Below are positions 27,280-34,042 of a DNA stretch of 64,000 bases, one piece after another. Every line of letters starts with the position of its first letter. Position 1 is the stretch's first letter. The notes below the pieces were generated by a model. The model ran no database searches and was not told where the DNA came from. It worked only from the letters and a program-made list of their open reading frames with translations. A program made the translations under genes and the position numbers. Source of the stretch: CBDCUQ01 sp965222835 (lineage in GTDB: Bacteria > Pseudomonadota > Alphaproteobacteria > Rhizobiales > Hyphomicrobiaceae); the NCBI GenBank assembly GCA_965222835.1, contig CBDCUQ010000003.1, positions 186,001 through 250,000 on the forward strand, given 5' to 3'.

Positions 27280-27467
27280 TGCACTCCTCCTCACTCCCGC
27301 TGCCTTTCGACGGTTGCTACGTTCCCTTGTCTTGGCGCCGGGGGAACCTTTCCGCTGTCACATGTCACGCCTGCACATCCTTCTGCGCCCGTCCGGCTCC
27401 TCAAATGGACAGTCCGCAGCTTTCTTCGGTCATGCGGTCTGCCGCTACATCTCTTTCTCATCGTCAC

Positions 27468-27905
27468 TCAAACCTCGTCAGCGTTCTGCTTTACGTATGG
27501 AAGCGTATGGGCATTTGAGTCATGCCAGCCACGAATGTCGTAGGGGCCTGTCATGCCAGGCTGGTTGAACGGCGTGTACCAACCTTCTTGATCTTCCAGG
27601 AACCGGAAGCTCCTGGGATAGGGTTCTTCAAGACCGGTCAAAGCATCTCCGTACCAACCGTCCGGCTTTTTGTATTCAGTGATGCGCGGGGCCGAGACCG
27701 GGCGCTCTGCAGGTGCGGTTCCGGCAATGAATTCTTCAGCCGCGAGCGCCGCGTTTTGGCTCGTCGTGCTCATCCAAATACAAGCTGCGACAGCTAACGT
27801 GCGTGCCGAAAGTGCAAACGTGTGACTGCGCTTTTTCGTTCGGTGAAAGTGGTGCGTTGCTGTCAGACTGCTCGAGCTCACCGACCATTGACGGATATTT
27901 GTCAT
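27468..27905 (-). CDS. Small secreted protein, unknown
   Basis: 145 residues with an AAAGGAGG ribosome-binding site 7 bp before the ATG. A rather long N-terminus leads to a hydrophobic stretch ('ALSARTLAVAACIWMST') ending near 'AALAAEEF', so it is exported. The mature ~90 residues are rich in Trp, Tyr, Pro and Gly ('PDGWYGDALTGLEEPYPRSF', 'QEGWYTPFNQPGM') without Cys. I do not recognise it. Its place between the Gly-Met-Xaa proteins and the cytochrome suggests a structural or assembly role in that module. Confidence 0.7.
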   Translation of the reverse strand: MTNIRQWSVSSSSLTATHHFHRTKKRSHTFALSARTLAVAACIWMSTTSQNAALAAEEFIAGTAPAERPVSAPRITEYKKPDGWYGDALTGLEEPYPRSFRFLEDQEGWYTPFNQPGMTGPYDIRGWHDSNAHTLPYVKQNADEV

Positions 27906-28137
27906 TCGATGTCCTCCTTTGGTTCGGCGTCACCGACTTTATGATGGCACGTGTACCCGCGGGCCTGGCTGGATCTGCGGATCGTATTCGCCATCTCATA
28001 ACGGCCTTCGTTGTGGGACGAAGCTGACAAAGGCAATTCCAGCAGAACGACTCCGACTTGTTACGAGCCTTACGAGCCGGGCAACTTTCGTATCGAAATT
28101 GTACGATTTGTCGCCCGGCCGAGTGTTCGCTTGGCGA

Positions 28138-28178
28138 CGTCTCTGGCATTCGAACTTCTGCGTCGCATGCCAGAGACG
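28138..28178 (-). terminator. 12-bp hairpin after first Gly-Met-Xaa gene
   Basis: CGTCTCTGGCAT (28138-28149) and ATGCCAGAGACG (28167-28178) form a perfect stem with a 17-nt loop, 16 bp beyond the stop codon of the leftward gene. There is no long U-run, so it may terminate inefficiently or protect the mRNA 3' end. Confidence 0.6.
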
Positions 28179-28194
28179 CTGGCAATAAGGACGG

Positions 28195-28986
28195 TCACCT
28201 GTTGGGTGGTGCCCAGCCGCCCATACCGCCCATACCGGACATGCCGCCCATGCCGTACATGCCGCGCATGCCGTACATGCCGGGCATTCCGTACATGCCG
28301 TACATGCCACGCATGCCGCCCATGCCGTACATGCCAGGCATTCCGTACATGCCGTACATGCCAGGCATTCCGTACATGCCGTACATGCCGCGCATGCCGC
28401 CCATGCCGTACATGCCGGGCATTCCGTACATGCCATACATGCCGGGCATACCGTACATGCCGTACATGCCAGGCATTCCGTACATGCCACGCATGCCGCC
28501 CATGCCGTACATGCCACGCATGCCGCCCATGCCGTACATACCGGGCATTCCGTACATGCCGTACATGCCAGGCATTCCGTACATGCCGTACATGCCGGGC
28601 ATTCCGTACATGCCGTACATGCCAGGCATTCCGTACATGCCGTACATGCCGCGCATGCCGCCCATGCCGTACATGCCGCGCATGCCGTACATGCCGTACA
28701 TGCCAGGCATTCCGTACATGCCGTACATGCCGCGCATGCCGTACATGCCGGGCATTCCGTACATGCCATACATGCCGGGCATACCGTACATGCCGTACAT
28801 ACCGGGCATTCCGTACATGCCGTACATGCCGCGCATGCCGCCCATGCCGTACATGCCAGGCATACCGTACATGCCGTACATGCCGCTCATGCCTTGGGCC
28901 GCTACGTTTTGAGTACTCGAACCTGCAAGTACCAAAGCCATAGCAAACCCGAGAACGAAGAGCGTCTGCTTAAGCCAACTCTTCAT
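28195..28986 (-). CDS. Secreted Gly-Met-Xaa triplet-repeat protein 1
   Basis: 263 residues from the ATG at 28986 (GGAGG about 11 bp upstream; an ATG 18 bp earlier lacks one). A Sec signal peptide (MKSWLKQTLFVLGFAMALVL...) ends near residue 31, and the mature protein is then about 75 consecutive Gly-Met-Xaa triplets with Xaa = Tyr, Pro, Arg, Gly or Ser, closing with 'WAPPNR'. One third of the mature protein is Met and more than a third Gly; there are no Cys, Lys or acidic residues. Gly at every third position recalls collagen-like geometry; Met and Tyr suggest soft-metal binding or redox roles. Function unknown. It lies between a second such gene and the cytochrome/molybdoenzyme genes. Confidence 0.8.
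   Translation of the reverse strand: MKSWLKQTLFVLGFAMALVLAGSSTQNVAAQGMSGMYGMYGMPGMYGMGGMRGMYGMYGMPGMYGMYGMPGMYGMYGMPGMYGMRGMYGMYGMPGMYGMYGMRGMYGMGGMRGMYGMYGMPGMYGMYGMPGMYGMYGMPGMYGMYGMPGMYGMGGMRGMYGMGGMRGMYGMPGMYGMYGMPGMYGMYGMPGMYGMGGMRGMYGMYGMPGMYGMYGMPGMYGMGGMRGMYGMYGMPGMYGMRGMYGMGGMSGMGGMGGWAPPNR
28216..28893 (-). repeat. Tandem 9-bp-based repeat coding Gly-Met-Xaa
   Basis: 678 bp of 9-nt units, written on the plus strand as CAT-GCC-NNN (for example CATGCCGTA, CATGCCGGG, CATGCCGCG, CATGCCGCC). Longer super-units such as PYYP recur with silent changes (GGGCAT/AGGCAT/GGCATA), so selection acts at the protein level. All six frames lack stops over long distances, which generates spurious open frames. 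Confidence 0.95.
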
Positions 28987-29016
28987 TGCTTCGGCTACCT
29001 CCATACTTTTGAGTAT

Positions 29017-29051
29017 GCACCCTCCCCGGCGCGCACCGGAGGGGAGGGTGC
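29017..29051. promoter_or_regulatory. 11-bp hairpin in leader of first Gly-Met-Xaa gene
   Basis: GCACCCTCCCC (29017-29027) and GGGGAGGGTGC (29041-29051) pair perfectly around 13 nt, some 15-20 nt upstream of the GGAGG ribosome-binding site of the gene starting at 28986. It could act as a 5' mRNA stabiliser, an attenuator between the two repeat genes, or both. Confidence 0.45.
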
Positions 29052-29261
29052 GGAACTGCTGTACCGGCAGCGCCGGTCAACAGGCCATCCGGGCCCTGGG
29101 TCCCGGATTCCGTCGACGGTTTGAGCAACGCCGTTGTCTTGGATCCACCGACTGCCTCTCATCATGTCCGACTGGCTTGGTGTCCCACGGCATACAAACC
29201 GCAATCGCTCTGACGCCGTCCTTTCCAGTCACTTGGATGCCGTAGGGCACCCAAGAAACGT

Positions 29262-29310
29262 GAGCCCACAGACTCTCCGCCACCTTCGCAGCTGGAGAGT
29301 CTGTGGGCTC
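29262..29310 (-). terminator. Perfect 17-bp hairpin after second Gly-Met-Xaa gene
   Basis: GAGCCCACAGACTCTCC (29262-29278) and GGAGAGTCTGTGGGCTC (29294-29310), 15-nt loop, 8 bp past the stop of the leftward gene. It lacks a strong U-run but is very stable, so read-through to the first repeat gene may be limited and the two genes may be separately controlled. Together with the leader hairpin it accounts for most of the structure in the 330-bp gap. Confidence 0.7.
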
Positions 29311-29318
29311 GTCGGTTC

Positions 29319-30077
29319 CTATTTCTTCTTGTCTGACTTCTTCTTCTCGGTCCCGGACATGCCGGTCATGCCTTGCATTCCGCTCATGCCTTTCATGCCG
29401 CCCATGCCGGACATGCCACCCATTCCGGACATGCCGCCCATGCCGGACATGCCGCCCATGCCGGACATGCCGCCCATGCCGGACATGCCGCCCATGCCGG
29501 ACATGCCACGCATGCCCGACGCCGGATAGAGCGTGATCACACCTGTGGGACTGACACTATAGGTACCGCGCGTGCCTGGAGCGAATCCCGACATGCCGGG
29601 CATGCCGTACATGCCGTACATGCCAGGCATTCCGTACATGCCGTACATGCCGCGCATGCCGCCCATGCCGTACATGCCGGGCATACCGTACATGCCGTAC
29701 ATGCCAGGCATTCCGTACATGCCGTACATGCCAGGCATTCCGTACATGCCGTACATGCCAGGCATTCCGTACATGCCGTACATGCCACGCATGCCGTACA
29801 TGCCGGGCATGCCGTACATGCCACGCATGCCGCCCATGCCGTACATGCCACGCATGCCGCCCATGCCGTACATGCCAGGCATACCGTACATGCCGTACAT
29901 GCCAGGCATTCCGTACATGCCGTACATGCCAGGCATTCCGTACATGCCGTACATGCCGCCCATGCCTTGGGGTTGCTTTGACCACTGCTGCGCTGAAGCC
30001 GGCAGTGCGATGAAGAGCCCCATAAACAAGGCCGTCAGCACTGACAGTGCGCGCGGAAGTTGACTTGAACTATGCAT
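29319..30077 (-). CDS. Secreted Gly-Met-Xaa triplet-repeat protein 2 with Lys-rich tail
   Basis: 252 residues from the ATG at 30077, which has GGGAGG 9 bp upstream; the frame runs 37 codons further left without a ribosome-binding site. Signal peptide to about residue 30 (ending 'ALPASAQQ'), then a first block of about 42 Gly-Met-Xaa triplets (Xaa mostly Tyr/Pro), a 25-residue non-repeat spacer ('FAPGTRGTYSVSPTGVITLY'), a second block of 18 triplets in which Tyr is absent and Xaa is mostly Ser/Gly, and a basic tail 'EKKKSDKKK'. It differs from protein 1 in this second block and tail, so the two are not simple duplicates. Secreted; function unknown. Confidence 0.8.
   Translation of the reverse strand: MHSSSQLPRALSVLTALFMGLFIALPASAQQWSKQPQGMGGMYGMYGMPGMYGMYGMPGMYGMYGMPGMYGMGGMRGMYGMGGMRGMYGMPGMYGMRGMYGMYGMPGMYGMYGMPGMYGMYGMPGMYGMYGMPGMYGMGGMRGMYGMYGMPGMYGMYGMPGMSGFAPGTRGTYSVSPTGVITLYPASGMRGMSGMGGMSGMGGMSGMGGMSGMGGMSGMGGMSGMGGMKGMSGMQGMTGMSGTEKKKSDKKK
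29352..29516 (-). repeat. Gly-Met-Ser/Gly triplet block
   Basis: 165 bp coding 18 triplets, centred on six-codon-scale GMSGMG units repeated with almost no variation (CATGCCGCCCATGCCGGA on the plus strand). Confidence 0.9.
29590..29966 (-). repeat. Gly-Met-Tyr/Pro triplet block
   Basis: About 377 bp closely related to the 28216-28893 array, with the same dominant order Tyr-Tyr-Pro and occasional Arg or Gly third residues. Confidence 0.92.
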
Positions 30078-30959
30078 TTGTAGGCCTCCCAATGTCTTTT
30101 TCCGCCGATGCGTTTTTTCTTTGCTTTCCCCAGGTTGCCCCCTCGCGGCAATTGCAGGACGGCTGGGGAAACGCCAATGTGCCCACACGCTCGACGCTTA
30201 GAGCCGACCATGCAGACGCGACGCTGAATCCATGTTTGCGGTCCTCGCCAACAAAGAACGGCTGTTGGATTCAGGTTACTTGAATTAGTGAATTGCAAAC
30301 GTTGGGCCACTTGAGGTAACTGATTGATTTGTCAGAATAAAAATCGCACGGAAGAGAATGACTCGGGGGCCAGCCCTTGCGATTTCGCGCCGCACATGAC
30401 AATGAGACAGGAAGCGCAAGCTGCGTCGCTCGCCGAAATTCACTCTTTAATTACCAATTTCAAATGGTTATGCGCTTTTGCGCGTGCCATGCCAATTTGG
30501 CATGGCGTAATCCCTTCTCAGCGGTCGGCTGACCGCGGACTATGTTGCTGAGGCACCACAAGAATTCGAGCGTCCGCGTATGCGCGAGCAAACGGCCCAC
30601 TTGATCAGAATGCGTAACAGCCTCTCCGCGGGTTGGCCTAATCTGTTTGTACGTGGACTGCGCCCCCTCAAAGAAGACAAGAAATAACTGTGTCATGGGG
30701 CATGTCGGGTCGTATTCAGCCCCTCCGGCTACAGCCGTCTTTTTCAAAAATGGTTGCGCCAATCAGTATCAACTGCAGCCGCGCTGAAGAGGGCGGGGGC
30801 GCAACAGATTCCAAATAAGAAAGATGCAGGACAGCAACAATCACCAGATCTTCGGGCAAGCAGAAGACCTGACAGTTTGTCAAGTTGGATCCTGTCGGCA
30901 CGCAGCTGTGGATCGGGCAAGTTGTGATGGACCGGCCAATGACGCCAGTCCATCGATGG
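30078..30959. other. 880-bp intergenic region upstream of the Gly-Met-Xaa genes
   Basis: No gene that I can support: open frames here lack ribosome-binding sites and recognisable sequence. It likely holds the promoter for the gene at 30077. The clearest elements are the 21-bp palindrome at 30486-30506 and a 6-bp hairpin GCGGTC/GACCGC at 30521-30536. Confidence 0.5.
30486..30506. promoter_or_regulatory. 21-bp near-perfect palindrome, operator candidate
   Basis: GCCATGCCAA-T-TTGGCATGGC: ten-base arms with a single central base, inside the long non-coding region upstream of the second Gly-Met-Xaa gene. The symmetry and length fit a dimeric repressor or activator site. I found no second copy in the window by eye and do not know the regulator. 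Confidence 0.45.
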
Positions 30960-31421
30960 CTACTTCACTTCGCTGAGTAGATTTTCGTATGCTTCTTTGA
31001 GTACGCCGTACTGGCGCTTGATCGGATCGGGGCCAGAGCGCGTCACCAACTGCACCAACAGAGCTGCATGCTCGTTCAACTTGACCGCAGCAACCGCGAA
31101 TGATGTTGGTTTTTTGTCTGTCGATGATTCATCGCCTCCGTTTGCCTTGCTTTTTCTGCCCGCCTTTTCTGGAAAGGTCTCGAGCAAACCGCGACTTGAA
31201 CCGACGACAGCCACAGCATGGTCGGCGATGTGGTGCTGGAAGGGAACCCTTCCATCCACGATATCGCCTATGGCATTTATGTGCGCATCAAGCGCAGCCA
31301 GCACGCGGTCCTGATAGGTCTTTAGGGCAGAGTCTTGGGCCATCGCGTTTCCCGTCGTGATCGACATCATTGTAATCAAAACAACCATAGCCAACCAGTG
31401 AGGTCTGTTGCATCGCTCCAT
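30960..31421 (-). CDS. Secreted four-helix protein resembling cytochrome c' but lacking the heme motif
   Basis: 153 residues; the ATG at 31421 has an AGGAGG ribosome-binding site 5-6 bp upstream, which rules out the longer open frame to 31553. The signal peptide ends near 'GNAMAQDS'. The mature part is helical, with a 'LLETFPEKAG' and a C-terminal 'QYGVLKEAYENLLSEV' whose placement matches the end of cytochrome c', where CxxCH would be; here no Cys is present. It is therefore either a heme-free member of that fold or an unrelated helical bundle. It is the first gene of the leftward cluster that leads to the molybdoenzyme. Confidence 0.6.
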   Translation of the reverse strand: MERCNRPHWLAMVVLITMMSITTGNAMAQDSALKTYQDRVLAALDAHINAIGDIVDGRVPFQHHIADHAVAVVGSSRGLLETFPEKAGRKSKANGGDESSTDKKPTSFAVAAVKLNEHAALLVQLVTRSGPDPIKRQYGVLKEAYENLLSEVK

Positions 31422-31780
31422 CCTGTCCTCCTGTTGTTTGCTTGGCTGGAACGCAATCGTTCCAAACATCTTGTGAAAAGCAAACTCTGTGCCATTTGAG
31501 CACTGAAGCTCCGCCGAACTTGCGGAATTTGTGCAAGCCCGTGGCGTTGCCATGGGGGCCTGTTGCGTTGGGTGGGTGCCGAGATGTCTAGGGCCATGAG
31601 CACGCGCGGTGCGTGGATGATGATGGCCCGTGGCTGGTGCAGTCCCGCTATTCGCTCAGACTGGCGCAATGGCAGCAGACTTCACCGTCCAGAGCGGCCA
31701 GACGGACGTTAGGCAAGCCCTTGATACTCCTGGCCACACCGGCACGATCGAGCCGCAGCACAAATACAAACGGTGAGCGA
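31422..31780. other. Intergenic region between leftward cluster and autotransporter remnant
   Basis: It should contain the promoter of the cytochrome c'-like gene; I could not identify -35/-10 or -24/-12 boxes with confidence. Nothing else is recognisable. Confidence 0.4.
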
Positions 31781-32226
31781 GTCATGGTCGATGACAACTG
31801 TCTGGCGGTGCTTGATCCGACCGTGGTGCGCCAGCCCGATGAAATGCTTGTTGACATGTCAAGCGGCGTTTTCAATTCCATCTACGCCCGACTGAATGGC
31901 GCGGCGGCGGCTCTATTGCCAACGGCTTCTCGGGATTCAGTCTTGTCGGCGTTTCATGATGCATTTGGGGGCGGCTCGATTAAGAGACTTCGTCCAGTAA
32001 CGTGACCCCGGTGTCCTGCGATACGCGTTTTTCATTCTGGGTCACAGCCTTCGGTGGCGTGGGCAATGATGATGCCGATGTTCCAACGACAGGTTCCGAA
32101 CACAAACTGATTGGCGGCATTGCCTGCATCGATGGCATCGTGATTCAGGGGGTCGCCTCGGGGGCAGTCGGAGGTGAAGCCTATGCCGATCTCGAAACAA
32201 ACTTCGATGCCCAAGTTTTTGATTGA
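31781..32226 (+). pseudogene. Remnant of a rhizobial-type autotransporter, frameshifted
   Basis: Two frames join near 32002-32005. The first reads 'LAVLDPTVVRQPDEMLVDMS...VFNSIYARLNGA', resembling the linker before the barrel of Bradyrhizobium-type autotransporters (the 'V-DPT...D-R-L-DFTRGVSSLV-RLNG' pattern). The second reads 'FSFWVTAFGGVGNDDADV' and then 'GGEAYADLETNFDAQVFD', resembling the first barrel strands ('W-GFGG'). The rest of the barrel and all of the passenger are missing. No ribosome-binding site or signal peptide is seen. Family assignment is from pattern memory only. Confidence 0.5.
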
Positions 32227-32332
32227 GAGTCTCGAGCCTGTGTAGTTGCTTAACCCGGCTCGTTAGTTGCCTGACCCGGATCGCGCGACCGATCAGGTTT
32301 TCAAGAAACTCGACGGGTTGCGCGCAGCCTCT

Positions 32333-32530
32333 TTGCGCCCAAGTTGCGCCCAACAGTTGGTACCATTGCTTTGAAATCAAACGGTAATTCTTTGGTGCAC
32401 ACGTGGCAACGCCCCAACTCGAACGATGCCTTCTACGCAGAACTGATGGGAGTTTGAAGGCGCGTCATATGGGCTTTCGCAGCTCAACAATATGGGAACA
32501 AGGGGAGATTTCGCCCAAGTTGCGCCCAAG
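32333..32530. repeat. tRNA-Gln junction 4: both arm-site pairs, tRNA fragment and promoter copy
   Basis: Left arm sites TTGCGCCCAA at 32333-32342 and 32344-32353, a 'TTGAAATCAAACGGTAATTC' block at 32371-32390 nearly the same as at junction 3, tRNA fragment TGGCAACGCCCCA (32404-32416, one mismatch to the tRNA), minus-strand promoter copy TTCAAA (32453-32458)/17 bp/TAGAAG (32430-32435), and right arm sites of the CGCCCAAG type near 32510-32530. Confidence 0.65.
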
Positions 32531-33230
32531 CAGAAGATTCCAGCTCGCCGTTACCGGATGGAGGGATCACAATCCGACGCAGCAGCGGGCGGGCGCCGGA
32601 GTGGGTCATTCATGAGCCTAACTGGCGCGTCCGCAAAATGGCCGCCTCGCCCCTGACAGCAAACAACATATAGCGCCGCGATAACGGAACGTCAGGTTCA
32701 TGAACGACCCCCGTCGACATGTTTGCAGTACGCTCTGTCACCGCGGTGAAGCCCGCCACCACGATTCTGCATTACGCGACCGGCCGCTTGCGACCGTTGC
32801 GTTACATGCCGCACCTGAGGACACGGGTGCCAGAATCCACAGCTCTGCATGACTTGGGCGATGGTTGGCAGGATCCAAAATCATTGGCGCGGCGCAGCAC
32901 GAACTAACCGCAGCCTTTGGGGTCCGCTTGGGCTCAACTGACGAACTAGCGTTCATCAGCAAGGATGCGGGCCGCCAACGACTAACAACGTCCAGAAGCA
33001 ATAATGCGTCTCTTGATATGATGCGGCGCCGAAGGATTTTCGCGCTGCGCAAGAAGGCAACCTTGCCGATTGTGCCGTTCTGTCGCGCGACCGCATCTCG
33101 GCTGGTGTTTCTGCACATACCTTACAACTATCCCCGTCCGTCACCGCCTAATGAAAGCCAACACGATAATTGGCCGGAACGGCACGATCCGCGCCTGGCG
33201 GTTTCACCACTGGCTTACAGGGAGAGAAAC
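32531..33230. other. Intergenic region right of junction 4
   Basis: The first ~170 bp carry blocks shared with the right flanks of the other junctions (for example GGAGGGATCACAATCCGACGCAG-type sequence and CCCCTGACAGCAAAC). Open frames continue into the CBS gene from 32865 but do not look coding before 33231. Confidence 0.4.
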
Positions 33231-33665
33231 ATGAAGGTAGCAGACGTTCTGAAGAAGAAGGGCTCCCACGTTCTCACGATCAAACCGACAGAGACGATCG
33301 CAACACTATCTCGCCAACTTCAACAGCATCGGGTCGGCGCCATCGTCGTGAGCAACAATGGCCGGAGCATCGAAGGGATCATTTCCGAACGCGACATTGC
33401 CTACGGCCTGGCTGAACGCCGGGGAGACCTCCACCTCCTGCATGTTTCGGCACTTATGACAAAGCAGGTCGTGACATGCGCACCCGACGACAGCATGTAT
33501 AGTGCCTCGCTTGCTATGGCAAAGAAACAGATTCGACACTTGCCCGTCGAGGAAGACGGCCAACTGGTCGGGATTATAAGTCTCCGCGATATTATGGAGT
33601 ACCGGTTGCAAGAAATGGAACGGCGGAGTTCTGCGCTGCAAGCCTACGTTCTAGCGAGCGACTAG
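33231..33665 (+). CDS. Tandem CBS-domain protein
   Basis: 144 residues from the ATG at 33231, preceded by AGGGAGAG. Two CBS motifs: residues about 8-65 ('TIKPTETIATLSRQL', 'EGIISERDIAYGL') and 75-135 ('VTCAPDDSMYSASLAMAKKQ', 'LVGIISLRDIMEY'). Stand-alone CBS pairs bind adenine nucleotides or related ligands in the cytoplasm and modulate partner proteins. The partner here is not evident; it sits 300 bp before the hydrogenase promoter and is not part of that transcription unit. Confidence 0.85.
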   Translation: MKVADVLKKKGSHVLTIKPTETIATLSRQLQQHRVGAIVVSNNGRSIEGIISERDIAYGLAERRGDLHLLHVSALMTKQVVTCAPDDSMYSASLAMAKKQIRHLPVEEDGQLVGIISLRDIMEYRLQEMERRSSALQAYVLASD

Positions 33666-33960
33666 AGGCCTCCCGTCTACGAACGAGCACAAGGCGCGAA
33701 GCATCCGCACGCGCGGTGGCGACACTCCCGAGTCGTGCACCGCGCGCCGTCCTTATGCGCCTTGCACATCACGCGACACCCAAATTCGCCGGTTCAACGC
33801 CACCTCAAGATGCAGGTCCTGCGAGCGTTTTCGAGCCAGCATGCAGGCGGTAACCGGCTTTCCATGCCGCGCCGCACATGCAAACGAACCAGACGACCGC
33901 GCCTTCGACTTTCGGCAGCGCAATACACGTAACCCATTGCCTTTGCGCGTAAATTTTAGT

Positions 33961-33976
33961 TGGCCCGATTGTTGCT
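33961..33976 (+). promoter_or_regulatory. Sigma54 (-24/-12) promoter of hupSLEC
   Basis: TGGCCCGATTGTTGCT: GG at 33962-33963 and GC at 33974-33975, exactly 10 bp apart, close to the sigma54 consensus. The same sequence with one change recurs before hupD at 38569. Transcription would start near 33987, so hupS must begin at 34043 and not at an upstream in-frame codon. The sigma54 activator HoxA is encoded in the locus. Confidence 0.85.
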
Positions 33977-34042
33977 TTGTTAACCAAGACACCAGACGAC
34001 GCTGCAGCGAAACCACCTAACGCGAGGGGAGACACGCCGGCA

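Noticed and set aside
28011..28943. Long open frames on the plus strand and other minus frames full of Tyr-Met-Pro, Cys-Arg-Thr or Cys-Thr-Ala repeats
   Set aside because: They arise because the 9-bp repeat lacks stops in every frame. Only the minus frame with signal peptide, ribosome-binding site and non-repeat ends is credible.
28216..29966. CRISPR-like array
   Set aside because: Units are contiguous 9-bp coding repeats in frame, without unique spacers, constant direct repeats or cas genes nearby.
29373..30063. Plus-strand open frames (His-Ala-rich and Met-Pro-rich) over the second repeat gene
   Set aside because: Same repeat artefact; no ribosome-binding site or export signal.
30460..30762. 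100-codon minus-strand frame in the 880-bp intergenic region
   Set aside because: No ribosome-binding site and no protein-like pattern; it overlaps the palindrome, which argues for regulatory DNA.
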